From Lentibacillus lipolyticus (GTDB taxonomy: Bacteria; Bacillota; Bacilli; Bacillales; Amphibacillaceae): a stretch of DNA of 64,000 bases. Position 1 is the stretch's first letter; each line of letters begins with the position of its first letter. The notes beneath the pieces were generated by a model that saw only the letters and a program-made list of their open reading frames with translations, was not told the origin of the DNA and ran no database searches. Location: the NCBI GenBank assembly GCA_004145795.1, contig SEIO01000011.1:1-64000 (forward strand). The letters are read 5' to 3'. Positions 17,571 to 27,507 of the stretch are shown here, in pieces. The translations under genes and the position numbers were made by a program.

Positions 17571-18521
17571 TTAATCATTTTGCAATTTTAACATATTTAA
17601 ATTTTCTTTAATAATTTGAACTGATTTATCCAATTTAACCTTTTCTGCATTATCCAATTCGATATCTATTACTTGCAATATTCCTTTTCTACCTATAACA
17701 GAAGGCACACCAATATACAAATCATTATGACCATACTCGCCATTTAAGTATGCTGATACAGGTAGAATCGCATTCTCATCTCTTAAAATAGCTCTTGTCA
17801 ATTTTGCTAACCCTATTCCAATGCCGTAAAACGTTGCACCTTTTCTACTAATAATAGATGGTGCAGCGTCACGCACTCTGTCCGTAATGTCCTTAAAATC
17901 TTTCTGTTTCATATCATCGTTTGTATCAAGTTTTTCTAAGATTGGCCGGGAACCAATAGTAGTTGAACTTAAGCAAGCAACTTGGGAATCACCATGCTCC
18001 CCAATGACATAACCGTTAACATCTTTAACATTCACATCAAAATACTCACCGATCAAATGGCAATAGCGAGAGGTATCCAGCATAGTTCCAGTCCCTATAA
18101 TGCGCCCTTTTGGTAGACCAGAAAATTTCCACGTAACATATGTCATAATATCTACAGGGTTCGAAGCTATAACAAATATACCATCGAAGCCAGTTTGCAT
18201 GACGTTATCAATGATTGATTTAAAGATCTCGGTGTTTTTCTCTGCAAAGTCAAGTCTAGTTGCATTCTTTGTTTGACTCACTCCAGCAGTAATACAGATA
18301 ATGTCAGCATCTTTACAGTCATTAAAATCACCATGTCTAATTTGGGTAGGGTGATCAGCATAATACATCCCATCATTCAAATCCATTGCTTCTGCTTTGG
18401 CTTTCTCAGAATCTACATCGATTAAAATTAACTCATCAGTAATTGCTTGATTAAGTAATGCATATGCATACGTTGCTCCAACCGTTCCTGTACCAATCAG
18501 TACCACCTTATTTATTTTCAC
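17571..18521 (-). CDS. ldh: L-lactate dehydrogenase
   Basis: 316 aa, normal length. It has a Rossmann GTGTVGATYA at residues 10-19 and an Asp in LILIDVD for NAD. The substrate loop VSQTKNATRLDF keeps Gln (lactate rather than malate type) and Arg, and the catalytic His is in GEHGDSQ. It interconverts pyruvate and L-lactate with NADH. Start is GTG at 18521, nine bases after GAAAGGG. It follows the TRAP transporter in the same direction with a 75-bp gap, so it may act on the imported 2-hydroxy or 2-oxo acid rather than on glycolytic pyruvate. Some members of this family prefer other 2-oxo acids. Confidence 0.9.
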   Translation of the reverse strand: MKINKVVLIGTGTVGATYAYALLNQAITDELILIDVDSEKAKAEAMDLNDGMYYADHPTQIRHGDFNDCKDADIICITAGVSQTKNATRLDFAEKNTEIFKSIIDNVMQTGFDGIFVIASNPVDIMTYVTWKFSGLPKGRIIGTGTMLDTSRYCHLIGEYFDVNVKDVNGYVIGEHGDSQVACLSSTTIGSRPILEKLDTNDDMKQKDFKDITDRVRDAAPSIISRKGATFYGIGIGLAKLTRAILRDENAILPVSAYLNGEYGHNDLYIGVPSVIGRKGILQVIDIELDNAEKVKLDKSVQIIKENLNMLKLQND

Positions 18522-18596
18522 ATCATCAAACCCTTTCCTTGATCAAATTCATCTTTAAGTGGAGATTACTCCTATAAACTGACATGCCCCTGAAAT

Positions 18597-19880
18597 TTAA
18601 TCCAACAAACTAGGGAGCCATAAAGAAATTTCCGGAACGAATGTAATTAAAACCACACATAGAATCATAGTAAATACAAATGGCAGGACACCAATTGCTA
18701 TTTTTTCAAATTGAACTCGACCTACACTAGAGGCGACAAATAAATTAACGCCAAGTGGAGGTGTGACAAACCCTATCGCTAAGTTAGCAACTAGAATGAC
18801 ACCAAAATGAATCGGATCAACCCCTAATGTCGTAACAACCGGTAAAAGGATTGGTGTTAAAACGACCAGAGCTGAGATGGTATCAATAAACATACCTACA
18901 ATTAAAAGCAATAAGTTAATCATGAGTAAAATAATTAAGGCATTGGATGTAACACCCGTGAGAAAATTAGCAATATTTTCTGGAATTTGTTCTAATGTCA
19001 TAAAATATGCAAAAGAAACTGACAAACCTATAATGATCATTGTTGTCACATTAATAATAATCGCTTCTCGGAAACTTTCATATAGTCCTTTCATATCTAA
19101 TTCCTTATATACAAATACGCCAATTATTAGAGCATAAACTACCGCAACTACAGCAGCCTCTGTAGGCGAAAATATGCCACCGTAAATCCCACCTAGTATT
19201 ATCACAGGAATTAAAAGAGCCCACTTCGCATCATTTAGGGCACGAAGTACATTTTTAAATTTGAAGGTTTCAACATCGTCAGGTCGATAGTCCCGTTTTT
19301 TAGACGTAGCAAAAGCGACAATCATCAAACTAACTCCTATGAGAAGTCCAGGGGTAATTCCCGCTAAAAACATATCTCCAACAGATACACTGCCGATAAC
19401 TCCAAATAATACAAAGGGAATACTTGGCGGGATGATTACACCAATTGATCCCGCAGTCGCAGGGATAGCAGCCGCGAATCCTGGATCATATTTCCTTTCA
19501 ATCATTGCAGGTATCATAAACCCGCCGATGGCTGCAACAGTGGCAGGGCCAGATCCTGAAATCGCCGCAAAGAACATGCATGCGACAATTGTAACTAAGG
19601 ATAAACCACCGGTAATCCAACCAACCGTAGCTGTTGCTAAATTCAACAATCGCTTTGATACGCCGCCTTTTCCCATCAAAATACCTGCCAGCATAAAAAA
19701 TGGAATTGCTAAGAGTGGAAACGAATCAAGGGATGTAAAGGCTTTTTGAGCTATAATATCCAGTGGAAGTGTTGATCCAAAATAAATCGCAACGAGCGCT
19801 GAAACACCTAAAGATATTGCAATGGGAACACCTATAAGAAGACAAACTGCTAATGTTCCAAATAATAATGCAATAGTCAT
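18597..19880 (-). CDS. dctM: TRAP transporter large permease (DctM)
   Basis: 427 aa with about 12 hydrophobic segments. It has the family signature around AAISGSGPATVAAIGGFMIP and IIPPSIPFVLFGVIG. It carries sodium-coupled solute transport together with DctQ and DctP. It overlaps the dctQ stop by 4 bp. The ribosome site is GGAGGTGAG. Confidence 0.95.
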   Translation of the reverse strand: MTIALLFGTLAVCLLIGVPIAISLGVSALVAIYFGSTLPLDIIAQKAFTSLDSFPLLAIPFFMLAGILMGKGGVSKRLLNLATATVGWITGGLSLVTIVACMFFAAISGSGPATVAAIGGFMIPAMIERKYDPGFAAAIPATAGSIGVIIPPSIPFVLFGVIGSVSVGDMFLAGITPGLLIGVSLMIVAFATSKKRDYRPDDVETFKFKNVLRALNDAKWALLIPVIILGGIYGGIFSPTEAAVVAVVYALIIGVFVYKELDMKGLYESFREAIIINVTTMIIIGLSVSFAYFMTLEQIPENIANFLTGVTSNALIILLMINLLLLIVGMFIDTISALVVLTPILLPVVTTLGVDPIHFGVILVANLAIGFVTPPLGVNLFVASSVGRVQFEKIAIGVLPFVFTMILCVVLITFVPEISLWLPSLLD

Positions 19881-20371
19881 TTGCTCTCACCTCCACTATT
19901 CTCTTTGCTGTAATCGGTTTTATAGATTTCTATCAACTGTTGAATTAAACGTATTGTCATACTTAACCCACCAAGCGGTATTGCTAAATAGGGTACCCAA
20001 ATCGGAATCTGTACTGCGGGAGAAACTTGCCCATAACGGATGCTATCCCACACTAGTATTGTGCCAAACAGAGCCAAAAATAAAGCAAGTGAAAACCATA
20101 TCAAAACAGCAAACATGTCCAAGATTTTACGAATAGGGCCATGAATAATATTAATAAATGATTCGATTTTTATATGCTCACGTAGCTTCACTGCATATCC
20201 CGCACCAACCCAAACCTGAAGGACATGGATATACCTAGCTGCCTCCTCTGTCCAGCTCGGGGCTGACTCAAAAACATACCTGCCTACAACCTGGCCAAAA
20301 ATGAGTGCGACCATTAAAGCGAGCGAAGTTATTAAAAATATTTCTTCAAATTTATTAAATTTTCTGACCAT
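19877..20371 (-). CDS. dctQ: TRAP transporter small permease (DctQ)
   Basis: 164 aa with four hydrophobic segments. The pattern GRYVFESAPSWTEEAARYIHV is typical of DctQ. It lies between dctP and dctM in the usual order and is translationally coupled to dctM. Confidence 0.93.
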   Translation of the reverse strand: MVRKFNKFEEIFLITSLALMVALIFGQVVGRYVFESAPSWTEEAARYIHVLQVWVGAGYAVKLREHIKIESFINIIHGPIRKILDMFAVLIWFSLALFLALFGTILVWDSIRYGQVSPAVQIPIWVPYLAIPLGGLSMTIRLIQQLIEIYKTDYSKENSGGESK

Positions 20372-20479
20372 TTTTTGAACACCCTTTGACGTTGACTTTA
20401 TCTGTTTACCCTAAAAAATTGGTTAGACAGGAGAAGTATTCGATAATAAACGAAACTTCCCTGTCTAGCATAGTTGATT

Positions 20480-21508
20480 TTAATCTTCCTGTGCTTCTTG
20501 TGCTCTTTTAATCACATCTGTACCAATTTCATCTTCATACTTATCATATACAGATTCTGAGGCTTTCTTAAATTCTTCACGTTGTTCATCTGTTAATTTG
20601 TTTACTTTCATACCCTCTTTTTTAATTTCCTCTAACCACTTCTTATCTTGATTTTCAGCCAGCTCCCGTTGCTCGCTACGGTATTCTTTAGATGCTTCCA
20701 TCACTAAATCCTGTAAGTCATCTGAAAGATTATTATAGAAGTCATTGTTCATAATCAGAGCAGTTGGAGCATAAAAGTGTTTACTTAATGTTAAATACTT
20801 TTGAACTTCATAAAATTTATTTGTGTAAATAAGAGAAATAGGTTGTTCCATTGCATCATACGTACCCTGTTGCAGTGCAGTGTAAAGCTCTCCAAAAGCA
20901 AATGGAGATGCGTTTGCACCAAAGGCTTTAAATGAATCTGTTTGCACTTCACTCTCCATTGTACGCAATTTTAACCCTTTCAAATCATCAGGTGATTCTA
21001 CTGGGCCTTCATTATTTGTCATATGACGAAAGCCATTTGCTGCAAATACTAACCCTTTTAAATCTTTTTCCTCGAGATCAGACAGTAACTCTTGCCCTAA
21101 TTCACCGTCAAGTACACTATAAACATCCTCATAGTCATCGAAAAGGAAGGGTAGATCAAACACCATCATTTTTTTATTAAATGATGAGAGTGCAGCTACT
21201 GCAGGAATCGTCATTTCTATGTTTCCAAGTTGAACCGCTTCTATAGCTTCACGATCTGAATCATAAAGAGACCCGTTCGGGTATAACTCCACTTCTAGCT
21301 GGCCATCAGACTCGTTTTCTATTTTCTCTTTGAAATCCTCTGCTGCGAGGTGTGTCGATTGCTCTTCAGATACTAAATAAGTAATTCGAAGTGTCTTTTT
21401 ATCGCTCCCGTCATCTCCATTATTGGCTTCATCATTACCTGATGAAGGACGTCCACATGCAGTTAAAACCAAGATAGCAACTAAAAATACTGTAACTGTT
21501 TTTTTCAT
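20480..21508 (-). CDS. dctP: TRAP transporter solute-binding lipoprotein (DctP)
   Basis: 342 aa. Lipobox LTAC puts the lipidated Cys at about 18. A DctP domain follows, with the conserved KGLKLRTMESEVQTDSFKAFGA containing the carboxylate-binding Arg. Ligands of this family are usually organic or 2-oxo acids. The ATG follows AAGGAGG. A GTATAC palindrome lies 580 bp upstream and probably marked the original promoter, with insertion-sequence debris in between. Confidence 0.93.
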   Translation of the reverse strand: MKKTVTVFLVAILVLTACGRPSSGNDEANNGDDGSDKKTLRITYLVSEEQSTHLAAEDFKEKIENESDGQLEVELYPNGSLYDSDREAIEAVQLGNIEMTIPAVAALSSFNKKMMVFDLPFLFDDYEDVYSVLDGELGQELLSDLEEKDLKGLVFAANGFRHMTNNEGPVESPDDLKGLKLRTMESEVQTDSFKAFGANASPFAFGELYTALQQGTYDAMEQPISLIYTNKFYEVQKYLTLSKHFYAPTALIMNNDFYNNLSDDLQDLVMEASKEYRSEQRELAENQDKKWLEEIKKEGMKVNKLTDEQREEFKKASESVYDKYEDEIGTDVIKRAQEAQED

Positions 21509-21716
21509 TTACGTTCCTCCTTGTTATTACATCATTTATTTTTAGTCATTTTTATACTGGAATAAAAATGACTTTAACACCATTTTTTATCTTCTTTAAT
21601 TAAGACATAAGTAATGCTATATCCGGGCGCACTCATGCGATAAAAAAGAGATTAATTCAATCAATCGATACCTTCTCTTTCTCTTATCTAACTCAAAACT
21701 TTCGTTGGAAAATCAT

Positions 21717-21931
21717 CATCCATTTCCTGGATCATTTAACCTCATCGAATGTACAACAATTACCTCAACACCCTTTGTTTTCAAATGACAGAATAAATTC
21801 AACCAATAATGAGGTGGGATGATTATACTATTTAGATAGATTCCAGCCTGTTCAATCAATTTTATAACTTCCTACAGTGAATTGCTGAATACTAGCTGTT
21901 TAACAAGATTTTCCATTGTTAATGTCCTCCT
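21717..21931 (-). mobile_element. Possible IS110-family transposase remnant
   Basis: A strong ribosome site (AAAGGAGGA) precedes ATG at 21916. The frame reads MENLVKQLVFSNSL, stop, then EVIKLIEQAG and PPHYWLNLFCHLKTKGVEVI. The second part resembles the GHYWLNLxxxLKExG segment of IS110 transposases. It is truncated by stops. The upstream hairpin region could be a remnant of the element's left end. Confidence 0.4.
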
Positions 21932-22087
21932 TTCGGCCTAATTTAGAGGTCTCCCCGATGACACTGTATAACGTTAGTAATGGGGCTCTTTTTATACATT
22001 TGTCGTTTTCGCTGCTTCCCCTTCAACTTTTATCATTACAGCAATGCTCCTAATAATAAATAAAAATTTAATTCAGCTTTATACCAT

Positions 22088-22100
22088 GTATACAGTATAC
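22088..22100. promoter_or_regulatory. GntR-type operator GTATACAGTATAC (1 of 4)
   Basis: A perfect 6-1-6 palindrome upstream of the TRAP operon. Identical or T-centred copies lie at 23570, 24788 and 29815. The copy just before the local GntR gene suggests that protein binds it. Confidence 0.65.
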
Positions 22101-22395
22101 TGATAATTGTATAGGAATGCAGCTTTTTTGTAAACCCTTTCACATTGAAAATTTTGAAATTATTAATAATATGAATAGTTTATTACTTCCCTAAAAGTTA
22201 GCAACCTTGGCAACTAAACTGCATTATTTCCCTAATAGGGCCATGTCTAACAATACTTTTTCGGACTCCATTCAGACTGTAAATGATATTATTTCCAAAA
22301 GTAAATTAATTTTAAATAATAAAAGGAGTGTATAATAACACTTAATTTTACCGATACTTTAACTTTGGCTAACCTTTTTTATAAGAGCAATCTAA

Positions 22396-23550
22396 TTATA
22401 AACCTTTTACAAATACCTCTAGACGCTCCATAGCGTCCACAAGTTGTTCCATAGAATTGGCATAAGAGATTCGGATATAACCTTCCCCGTAATTTGAAAA
22501 GCTGCTTCCAGGTACTACAGCAACTCTTTGTGTATTCAGCAATTCAGTTGCAAAATCAAATGCACTCTGCCCAAATTGCTTTATTGAAGGAAAGATATAG
22601 AATGCACCACTCGGACTGACAACTTCAAAACCCAGATTCTGAAGACACTCTTGCATAAAATCGCGTCTTTCTATATAAGATTTATTCATTGTTATTGGTG
22701 TGTTCCGATTGTTTTTCAGAGCTTCGATTGCAGCATACTGACTTGGTAGGGAAGCGCAGATGGAGTTGTTTAAATGCACCTTGAGCACTTGTTGGATTAG
22801 ACTTTTAGGTCCAAGTAAAAAACCAACTCTCCATCCTGTCATTGCATGTGATTTGGAAAGACCGTGTACTAGAAATAATGTATCACGCAATTCAATGTAG
22901 CTTGCAAATGATGTATGTTCTTTATTAAAAGTATTCTCACTGTATATCTCGTCCGCAATAACAAATAAATTATTTTTTTGGAGCACATCAACGAGTTGAT
23001 CCATTACCTTCTTGTCCAGGGTAACGCCTGTTGGATTAGAAGGATAGTTTAAAATAATCGCTTTTGTTTTATCTGTTATCAATGATTCCAATCTCTCCGG
23101 ATCAGGTTTAAAACCAGTGTCCGTAGTATCAAGATAGATTGTTTTACCACCATTAAGTTGAATCAGTGACTCATATGCAGAATAGATGGGTGCTGGCAAA
23201 ATTACCTCATCGCCGTCACAAAGGATTGTTCTAAGTACAGAGTCGAGTCCTTCACTTGCACCGTTCGTAATAATTATTTCGTCTTGTGGCCTGTAGTAAA
23301 AGTTGTATTTCTCCTTAAAAAAAGAAGAAACTTCTTGTCTCAATTCAAATGAACCGGAATTATGCGAGTATCCAGTCAAGTTTTTATTAATTGCGGCAAT
23401 TCCCGCCTGTTTCACATTTTCTGGTGTAGTAAAATCAGGCTCCCCTATGGTCAAGTTAACTCCGTTAGACATCTGCGCAACCTGGTTCGAGAAATATCGT
23501 ATTCCAGGAACTTCAATAGACCTGACTCGGGAGTTTACTTTATCTAACAT
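22396..23550 (-). CDS. PLP-dependent class I/II aminotransferase (PatA-like)
   Basis: 384 aa. It is a fold-type I aminotransferase with the PLP lysine in HGLSKSHAMTGWRVGF (about residue 234), NPTGVT, ADEIYSE and the carboxylate-binding Arg in YIRISYA. It transfers amino groups between an amino acid and a 2-oxo acid. It starts at the ATG at 23550 after GAGGTGAG, with an operator 20 bp upstream. A paralogue lies at 28254-29417. It diverges from a D-2-hydroxyacid dehydrogenase, suggesting one handles the 2-oxo acid made by the other. Confidence 0.9.
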   Translation of the reverse strand: MLDKVNSRVRSIEVPGIRYFSNQVAQMSNGVNLTIGEPDFTTPENVKQAGIAAINKNLTGYSHNSGSFELRQEVSSFFKEKYNFYYRPQDEIIITNGASEGLDSVLRTILCDGDEVILPAPIYSAYESLIQLNGGKTIYLDTTDTGFKPDPERLESLITDKTKAIILNYPSNPTGVTLDKKVMDQLVDVLQKNNLFVIADEIYSENTFNKEHTSFASYIELRDTLFLVHGLSKSHAMTGWRVGFLLGPKSLIQQVLKVHLNNSICASLPSQYAAIEALKNNRNTPITMNKSYIERRDFMQECLQNLGFEVVSPSGAFYIFPSIKQFGQSAFDFATELLNTQRVAVVPGSSFSNYGEGYIRISYANSMEQLVDAMERLEVFVKGL

Positions 23551-23569
23551 GTTCTCACCTCATTATTTA

Positions 23570-23582
23570 GTATACTGTATAC
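23570..23582. promoter_or_regulatory. GntR-type operator GTATACTGTATAC (2 of 4)
   Basis: The site lies in the 130-bp gap between the divergent aminotransferase and hydroxyacid dehydrogenase genes, 20 bp from the aminotransferase start, so it can control both. Confidence 0.65.
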
Positions 23583-23680
23583 ATAGATTCTAAATTATGT
23601 TATCTTATTTGTAAATGCTTTCATAGAAAATTTAGTATATTTGTGTAATTGAACAAACTATTCGTTTAGGAGGATTGTAC

Positions 23681-24658
23681 ATGACCATTAATAAAAAAGT
23701 ATGGATTCTTGATGATAAAGGACTTACACATGACGTAGAATTAGCTGTATACAAACAAAATGAGATTGAATGGAAGGTTACGGCGACAAAAGAGACAAAA
23801 GGCTTTGAGGAAGATTTATCAGCATTTGGACAGCATGCAGATGCGGTTGTCACGCAAGTTGGTTTCCCATGTGACGAAGAACTGATAAAGCAGTTAACTC
23901 ATTGTAAAGCAATTTTTACGTTTGGCATGGGGTTTAATAACGTTAACTTGGAGGTGGCTAGGCAGCATGGTATACATGTCTGTCATGTACCGGATTATTG
24001 CCTTGAAGAAGTAGCAGATCATACATTAGCTCTGGCATTGACATCAATGCGAAAACTCCACCTTTATAATCGCTCCGTTAAAAAAGGAGAGTGGAATCCT
24101 GTATTTATGACGCCAGTCCATCGCATGAGCAATACGGTTATAGGGCTGTACGGGTTCGGCAGAATAGCACGAAAAGTTGCGGAAAGACTTAAAGCTTTTG
24201 GTTCAGAGCTGATTGCTTATGATGAGTATGTTCCCGAATCCGTTTTTAAAGATTATAGCGTAAAAAAGGTGGATTTTGATTCCTTGCTCGAGCAATCGAA
24301 TGTCTTAAGCCTTCATGTTCCTTTGACACCTGAAACGAGAAACAGTCTCGATTATGGTCGTTTAAGTAAATTACCTAAGCACGCTATCATTATAAATACA
24401 TGTAGGGGAGGCATCATTAATGAACAAGATTTGCTACGCTTAATTAGAGAAAAACATATATCTTGTGCAGGTCTTGACGTGTTGGAAGAAGAACCGCCAG
24501 CTGAGGGGAATGAACTAATTTATAATGAGGATGTTGTCATAAGCCCCCATGCTGCTTATTTTTCTATGGAAGCAGAAAAGGAATTGCAAGTCCGTACAGC
24601 GGAAAATGTCGTACGAATTATGAATAAGGAGAAACCACTTCATATTGTGAACCAGTAA
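23681..24658 (+). CDS. D-2-hydroxyacid dehydrogenase (NAD-dependent)
   Basis: 325 aa. It has a Rossmann motif GLYGFGRIARKVAERLKAFG near 151-170. The catalytic Arg lies in NTCRGGIINE, the Glu in DVLEEEPP and the His in ISPHAAYFS. It reduces 2-oxo acids to D-2-hydroxy acids or the reverse; glyoxylate/hydroxypyruvate reductase and phosphoglycerate dehydrogenase are relatives. ATG at 23681 follows TAGGAGG; an in-frame TTG at 23675 is less likely. Confidence 0.9.
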   Translation: MTINKKVWILDDKGLTHDVELAVYKQNEIEWKVTATKETKGFEEDLSAFGQHADAVVTQVGFPCDEELIKQLTHCKAIFTFGMGFNNVNLEVARQHGIHVCHVPDYCLEEVADHTLALALTSMRKLHLYNRSVKKGEWNPVFMTPVHRMSNTVIGLYGFGRIARKVAERLKAFGSELIAYDEYVPESVFKDYSVKKVDFDSLLEQSNVLSLHVPLTPETRNSLDYGRLSKLPKHAIIINTCRGGIINEQDLLRLIREKHISCAGLDVLEEEPPAEGNELIYNEDVVISPHAAYFSMEAEKELQVRTAENVVRIMNKEKPLHIVNQ

Positions 24659-24787
24659 TAAAAATTCTTAAACAGCGTTTAAGGAATGAGTTTGTCTTTC
24701 AATTGAATTTATTAATTAGTGTTAGTATTTATCAGTATTTACAAAGGTCTAAGTATTTACAAAAACAACCGCACCCTTTATATTGTT

Positions 24788-24800
24788 GTATACAGTATAC
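24788..24800. promoter_or_regulatory. GntR-type operator with extended arms (3 of 4)
   Basis: TTGTATACAGTATACAA (24786-24802) is a perfect 17-bp palindrome. It lies just upstream of the GntR start (24821), so it could block its promoter. This is the best sequence match of the four. Confidence 0.7.
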
Positions 24801-24820
24801 AATATAAAGGGTGCGATGAG

Positions 24821-25477
24821 ATGGAAAAGAAACCGCAAAGTGAATCTTTAGCAAATCAGGCCTATAAAATTTTAAAAGAATCAATTATGAATGGTGATTT
24901 ACAAGATGAAGAACCATTACCTGAGGAAAAACTGGCGAACAATCTGGGAATCAGCCGTACTCCTTTACGTGATGCGCTCAACCGTCTTGCTGCCGAAGAG
25001 CTGATTATACAGCAAAAAGGTGCTCCTGCCATAGTTGCCAGTTTTACCAAAGAAAGATCTCTGGAGTATATGGAATTACGCAGTCTACTGGAAGTGTACA
25101 ATATCGAAAGAATTATTACGATACTCGAAGATGATGTTATTGTTGCACTAGAGGAAAATCTGGAAAACCAGAGATTCGCAATAAAGGGGGGTACGTATAA
25201 TGATTTCATTGAACAGGACCGCCAGTTCCATCTATTACTTGCTTCCGTGAATCATAATAGGGAGCTCCGGGAATTGATTCATAAAATGAACACTGGGGTT
25301 AACCGCGCTTTTATCATCTTGTCTAAAACAGTTCCACAAAGTGCAGAAGAAGCTTATAGCGAGCATGTTGAACTATTGAATGCGTTGAAACAGAGGAACG
25401 TTGTTTTAGCAAAAAATAAAATGCTTATTCATATGAATAATGTTGAAAAAAGATTCCTGTATTTTGATGATAAGTAA
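24821..25477 (+). CDS. GntR-family transcriptional regulator (FadR/FCD subfamily)
   Basis: 218 aa from the ATG at 24821, preceded by AAGGGTG; the in-frame extension back to 24719 crosses the operator and is not coding. N-terminal winged HTH (about 10-75, LPEEKLANNLGISRTPLRDALNRL) and C-terminal FCD ligand domain (about 85-210) with ERNxR-like acidic and His residues. Proteins of this type bind small organic acids. The palindrome at its own promoter and at three other nearby sites makes it the likely regulator of the island. The RocB-like gene follows 21 bp downstream. Confidence 0.88.
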   Translation: MEKKPQSESLANQAYKILKESIMNGDLQDEEPLPEEKLANNLGISRTPLRDALNRLAAEELIIQQKGAPAIVASFTKERSLEYMELRSLLEVYNIERIITILEDDVIVALEENLENQRFAIKGGTYNDFIEQDRQFHLLLASVNHNRELRELIHKMNTGVNRAFIILSKTVPQSAEEAYSEHVELLNALKQRNVVLAKNKMLIHMNNVEKRFLYFDDK

Positions 25478-25498
25478 ATAAAGAAAGGGTGACGTAAG

Positions 25499-27106
25499 AT
25501 GAAATGGGGCTCTAAATCACAGTTGGAAAATCTGTTGAATGAAGTTGTCGGCTGGGAAAGCCAAACAGGCACAGAAGGTGAAATTTCCTTTGCCCCCAAA
25601 ATTAAGGATAAACTAATGGAATTAGATTATTTTCAGCAACATCCTTCCCATGTTCAATTTCATGAAGCAGGAAAAAGCCGTAATGCAGTAAGTGCACTAT
25701 ATAAACATGAAAATGCCAAAAAGACAGTGACGTTAATCAGCCATTTTGATACAGTTCACACCAGAGAGTTCGGTATGCTAAAGGATCTTGCTTTTCAACC
25801 GCAGAAACTGACAGAGAAGTTCAAAGAAATCGTAGAAGAACTTCCGGAAGATGCACGTAATGATGTAATGTCAAATGAATACCTATTTGGCAGAGGTACA
25901 ATGGATATGAAAATGGGTCTTGTGCTACACCTCCACCTCATTGAAACTGCCAGTATTGAAGATTGGCCAATCAATCTGCTCCTTGTAACCGTGCCTGATG
26001 AAGAGGTCAATTCTGCGGGAATGCGGGCAGTAGTGAGGAATATGGTAAAACTTCGTAATCAATTCAATTTAGAATATACATTGTTTTTAAACAGTGAACC
26101 AAGTTTCTCACAACATCCTGGAGATGAAAATTATTACATTTATTCAGGTACCATTGGTAAAATAATGCCCTCTGCATTATTTTATGGTAAAGAAACACAT
26201 GCTGGGGAACCCTTAAGTGGAATAAACGCTCATTATATGGCGAGTTTTCTAACGAACCGGATGGAATACGTTCCAGATTTTATGGAGGAAGTATATGGGG
26301 AGCGTACTCCACTACCGGTTTGCTTGAAAACTTACGACTTAAAACAAGATTATTCTACCCAAACATCCAACCATGCGGCGGCATTTTATAATGTATTCTT
26401 GATGAAAAACAATGCCAGTGACATAATGACCACTTTCAGAAACATTGCAAACGAATCAATGGAAGATTGCCAGCAGCAGTATGAAGATATTTGTCACCGG
26501 GAAAATGTGCAACCTGTTGGCAATATTAAAGTGCTTGATTACAGTGAATTGATTGATTATGCAGTCGATAAAATTGGAAATTCAGTCGTTGAAGAAGTCA
26601 AAAGCCGTATTATCAACAATACTGATTTGGATGAACGAGAAATGTCCATTCATATTTGTGATGAGCTATTGGCACAATGCCAAGAATTAGCCCCTGCTGT
26701 TGTCCTGTTTTTTGCACCACCGTATTATCCAGCAATCAATTCATCCAAGAATCCGTTGGTAAAACAGAAGATTGAACAAACCCAGGAGATCCTACAAGAC
26801 AAATTTAATGTGGAAGCAAAACAAGTCCATTATTTTAATGGCATTTCAGATTTGAGCTATATAAACTATGATAAAAATGATATTGGCTGGAAAGCTTTTA
26901 AAAATAACTTACCGGTCTGGGAAGGGGTCTATAGTATCCCTTTTGAGGAAATGCAACAATTACAAGCACCGGTGCTGAATATTGGTCCTTTCGGTAAAGA
27001 TGCCCATAAATTAACAGAGCGACTTCATAAAGCAAGTGCCTTTGAGCAAACACCATATGTATTAAGAGAAATCATTACAAGTTTATGTAAACATAGCGTA
27101 CACTAA
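25499..27106 (+). CDS. M20-type peptidase, RocB-like
   Basis: 535 aa, the length of the RocB arginine-utilisation branch rather than of ordinary M20 enzymes (about 390). Visible metal motifs are LISHFDTVHT and LFGRGTMDMKMG, then PDEEVNSAG. It likely hydrolyses an amide or peptide bond in the cytoplasm; RocB itself has no settled reaction. It sits in an operon with the GntR regulator and ends at a strong terminator. Confidence 0.8.
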   Translation: MKWGSKSQLENLLNEVVGWESQTGTEGEISFAPKIKDKLMELDYFQQHPSHVQFHEAGKSRNAVSALYKHENAKKTVTLISHFDTVHTREFGMLKDLAFQPQKLTEKFKEIVEELPEDARNDVMSNEYLFGRGTMDMKMGLVLHLHLIETASIEDWPINLLLVTVPDEEVNSAGMRAVVRNMVKLRNQFNLEYTLFLNSEPSFSQHPGDENYYIYSGTIGKIMPSALFYGKETHAGEPLSGINAHYMASFLTNRMEYVPDFMEEVYGERTPLPVCLKTYDLKQDYSTQTSNHAAAFYNVFLMKNNASDIMTTFRNIANESMEDCQQQYEDICHRENVQPVGNIKVLDYSELIDYAVDKIGNSVVEEVKSRIINNTDLDEREMSIHICDELLAQCQELAPAVVLFFAPPYYPAINSSKNPLVKQKIEQTQEILQDKFNVEAKQVHYFNGISDLSYINYDKNDIGWKAFKNNLPVWEGVYSIPFEEMQQLQAPVLNIGPFGKDAHKLTERLHKASAFEQTPYVLREIITSLCKHSVH

Positions 27107-27125
27107 GTAATACCTAAAAAATGAA

Positions 27126-27160
27126 CCCCAAAACTTGTAACTACAAGTTTTGGGGTTTTG
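27126..27160 (+). terminator. Rho-independent terminator
   Basis: The arms CCCCAAAACTTGTA and TACAAGTTTTGGGG (14 bp) enclose a 2-nt loop and are followed by TTTT. Confidence 0.9.
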
Positions 27161-27507
27161 CCATTTTTAGAAAGAACCGCTCTACATTCAATACCGAAAT
27201 GGATTATCTTTGCTGAGTCGGATTAACCCCTCCTGTACCGGAGTTCTGTTGTCCCTCTCTTTAAAAGTTTCAGTTGTTTTATGTTGGCTAACCCACTGAA
27301 TCAAAGATAAATGCCGTCGGCTCATATTCTTTAATAATCTCGCTTGCTAGGACTTACTCGAATTTAGGAGCATATGCGAAAGAGCGCTGGCAAAGACAAA
27401 GGACACGGCCTCCTGTCGTGCATTCCTTGCCATACCTGATAAATCATGTTTCAAAACTGGTTGATTAAATAAAGTGGGGGTCCCTTTCTCTCCACTGAGT
27501 GTTCGGT
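27160..27507. other. Gene-free stretch with short coding-like remnants
   Basis: The - strand contains ASEIIKEYEPTAFIFDSVG and DLSGMARNARQEAVSF pieces in different frames. I cannot assign them. The segment at 27427-27464 (cttgccatacctgataaatc onward) recurs at 38909-38947, so it is duplicated within the window. Confidence 0.3.

Larger units (their letters stand above)
21509..22395. other. Long intergenic region upstream of dctP
   Basis: It contains an insertion-sequence remnant (about 21717-21931), a plus-strand hairpin with T-run (21950-21996) and a GTATAC operator (22088-22100). The rest (22101-22395) is AT-rich without genes. Confidence 0.5.

Noticed and set aside
17571-18521. Malate dehydrogenase
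   Set aside because: The substrate-loop residue is Gln in VSQTKNATRLDF, whereas malate enzymes have Arg.
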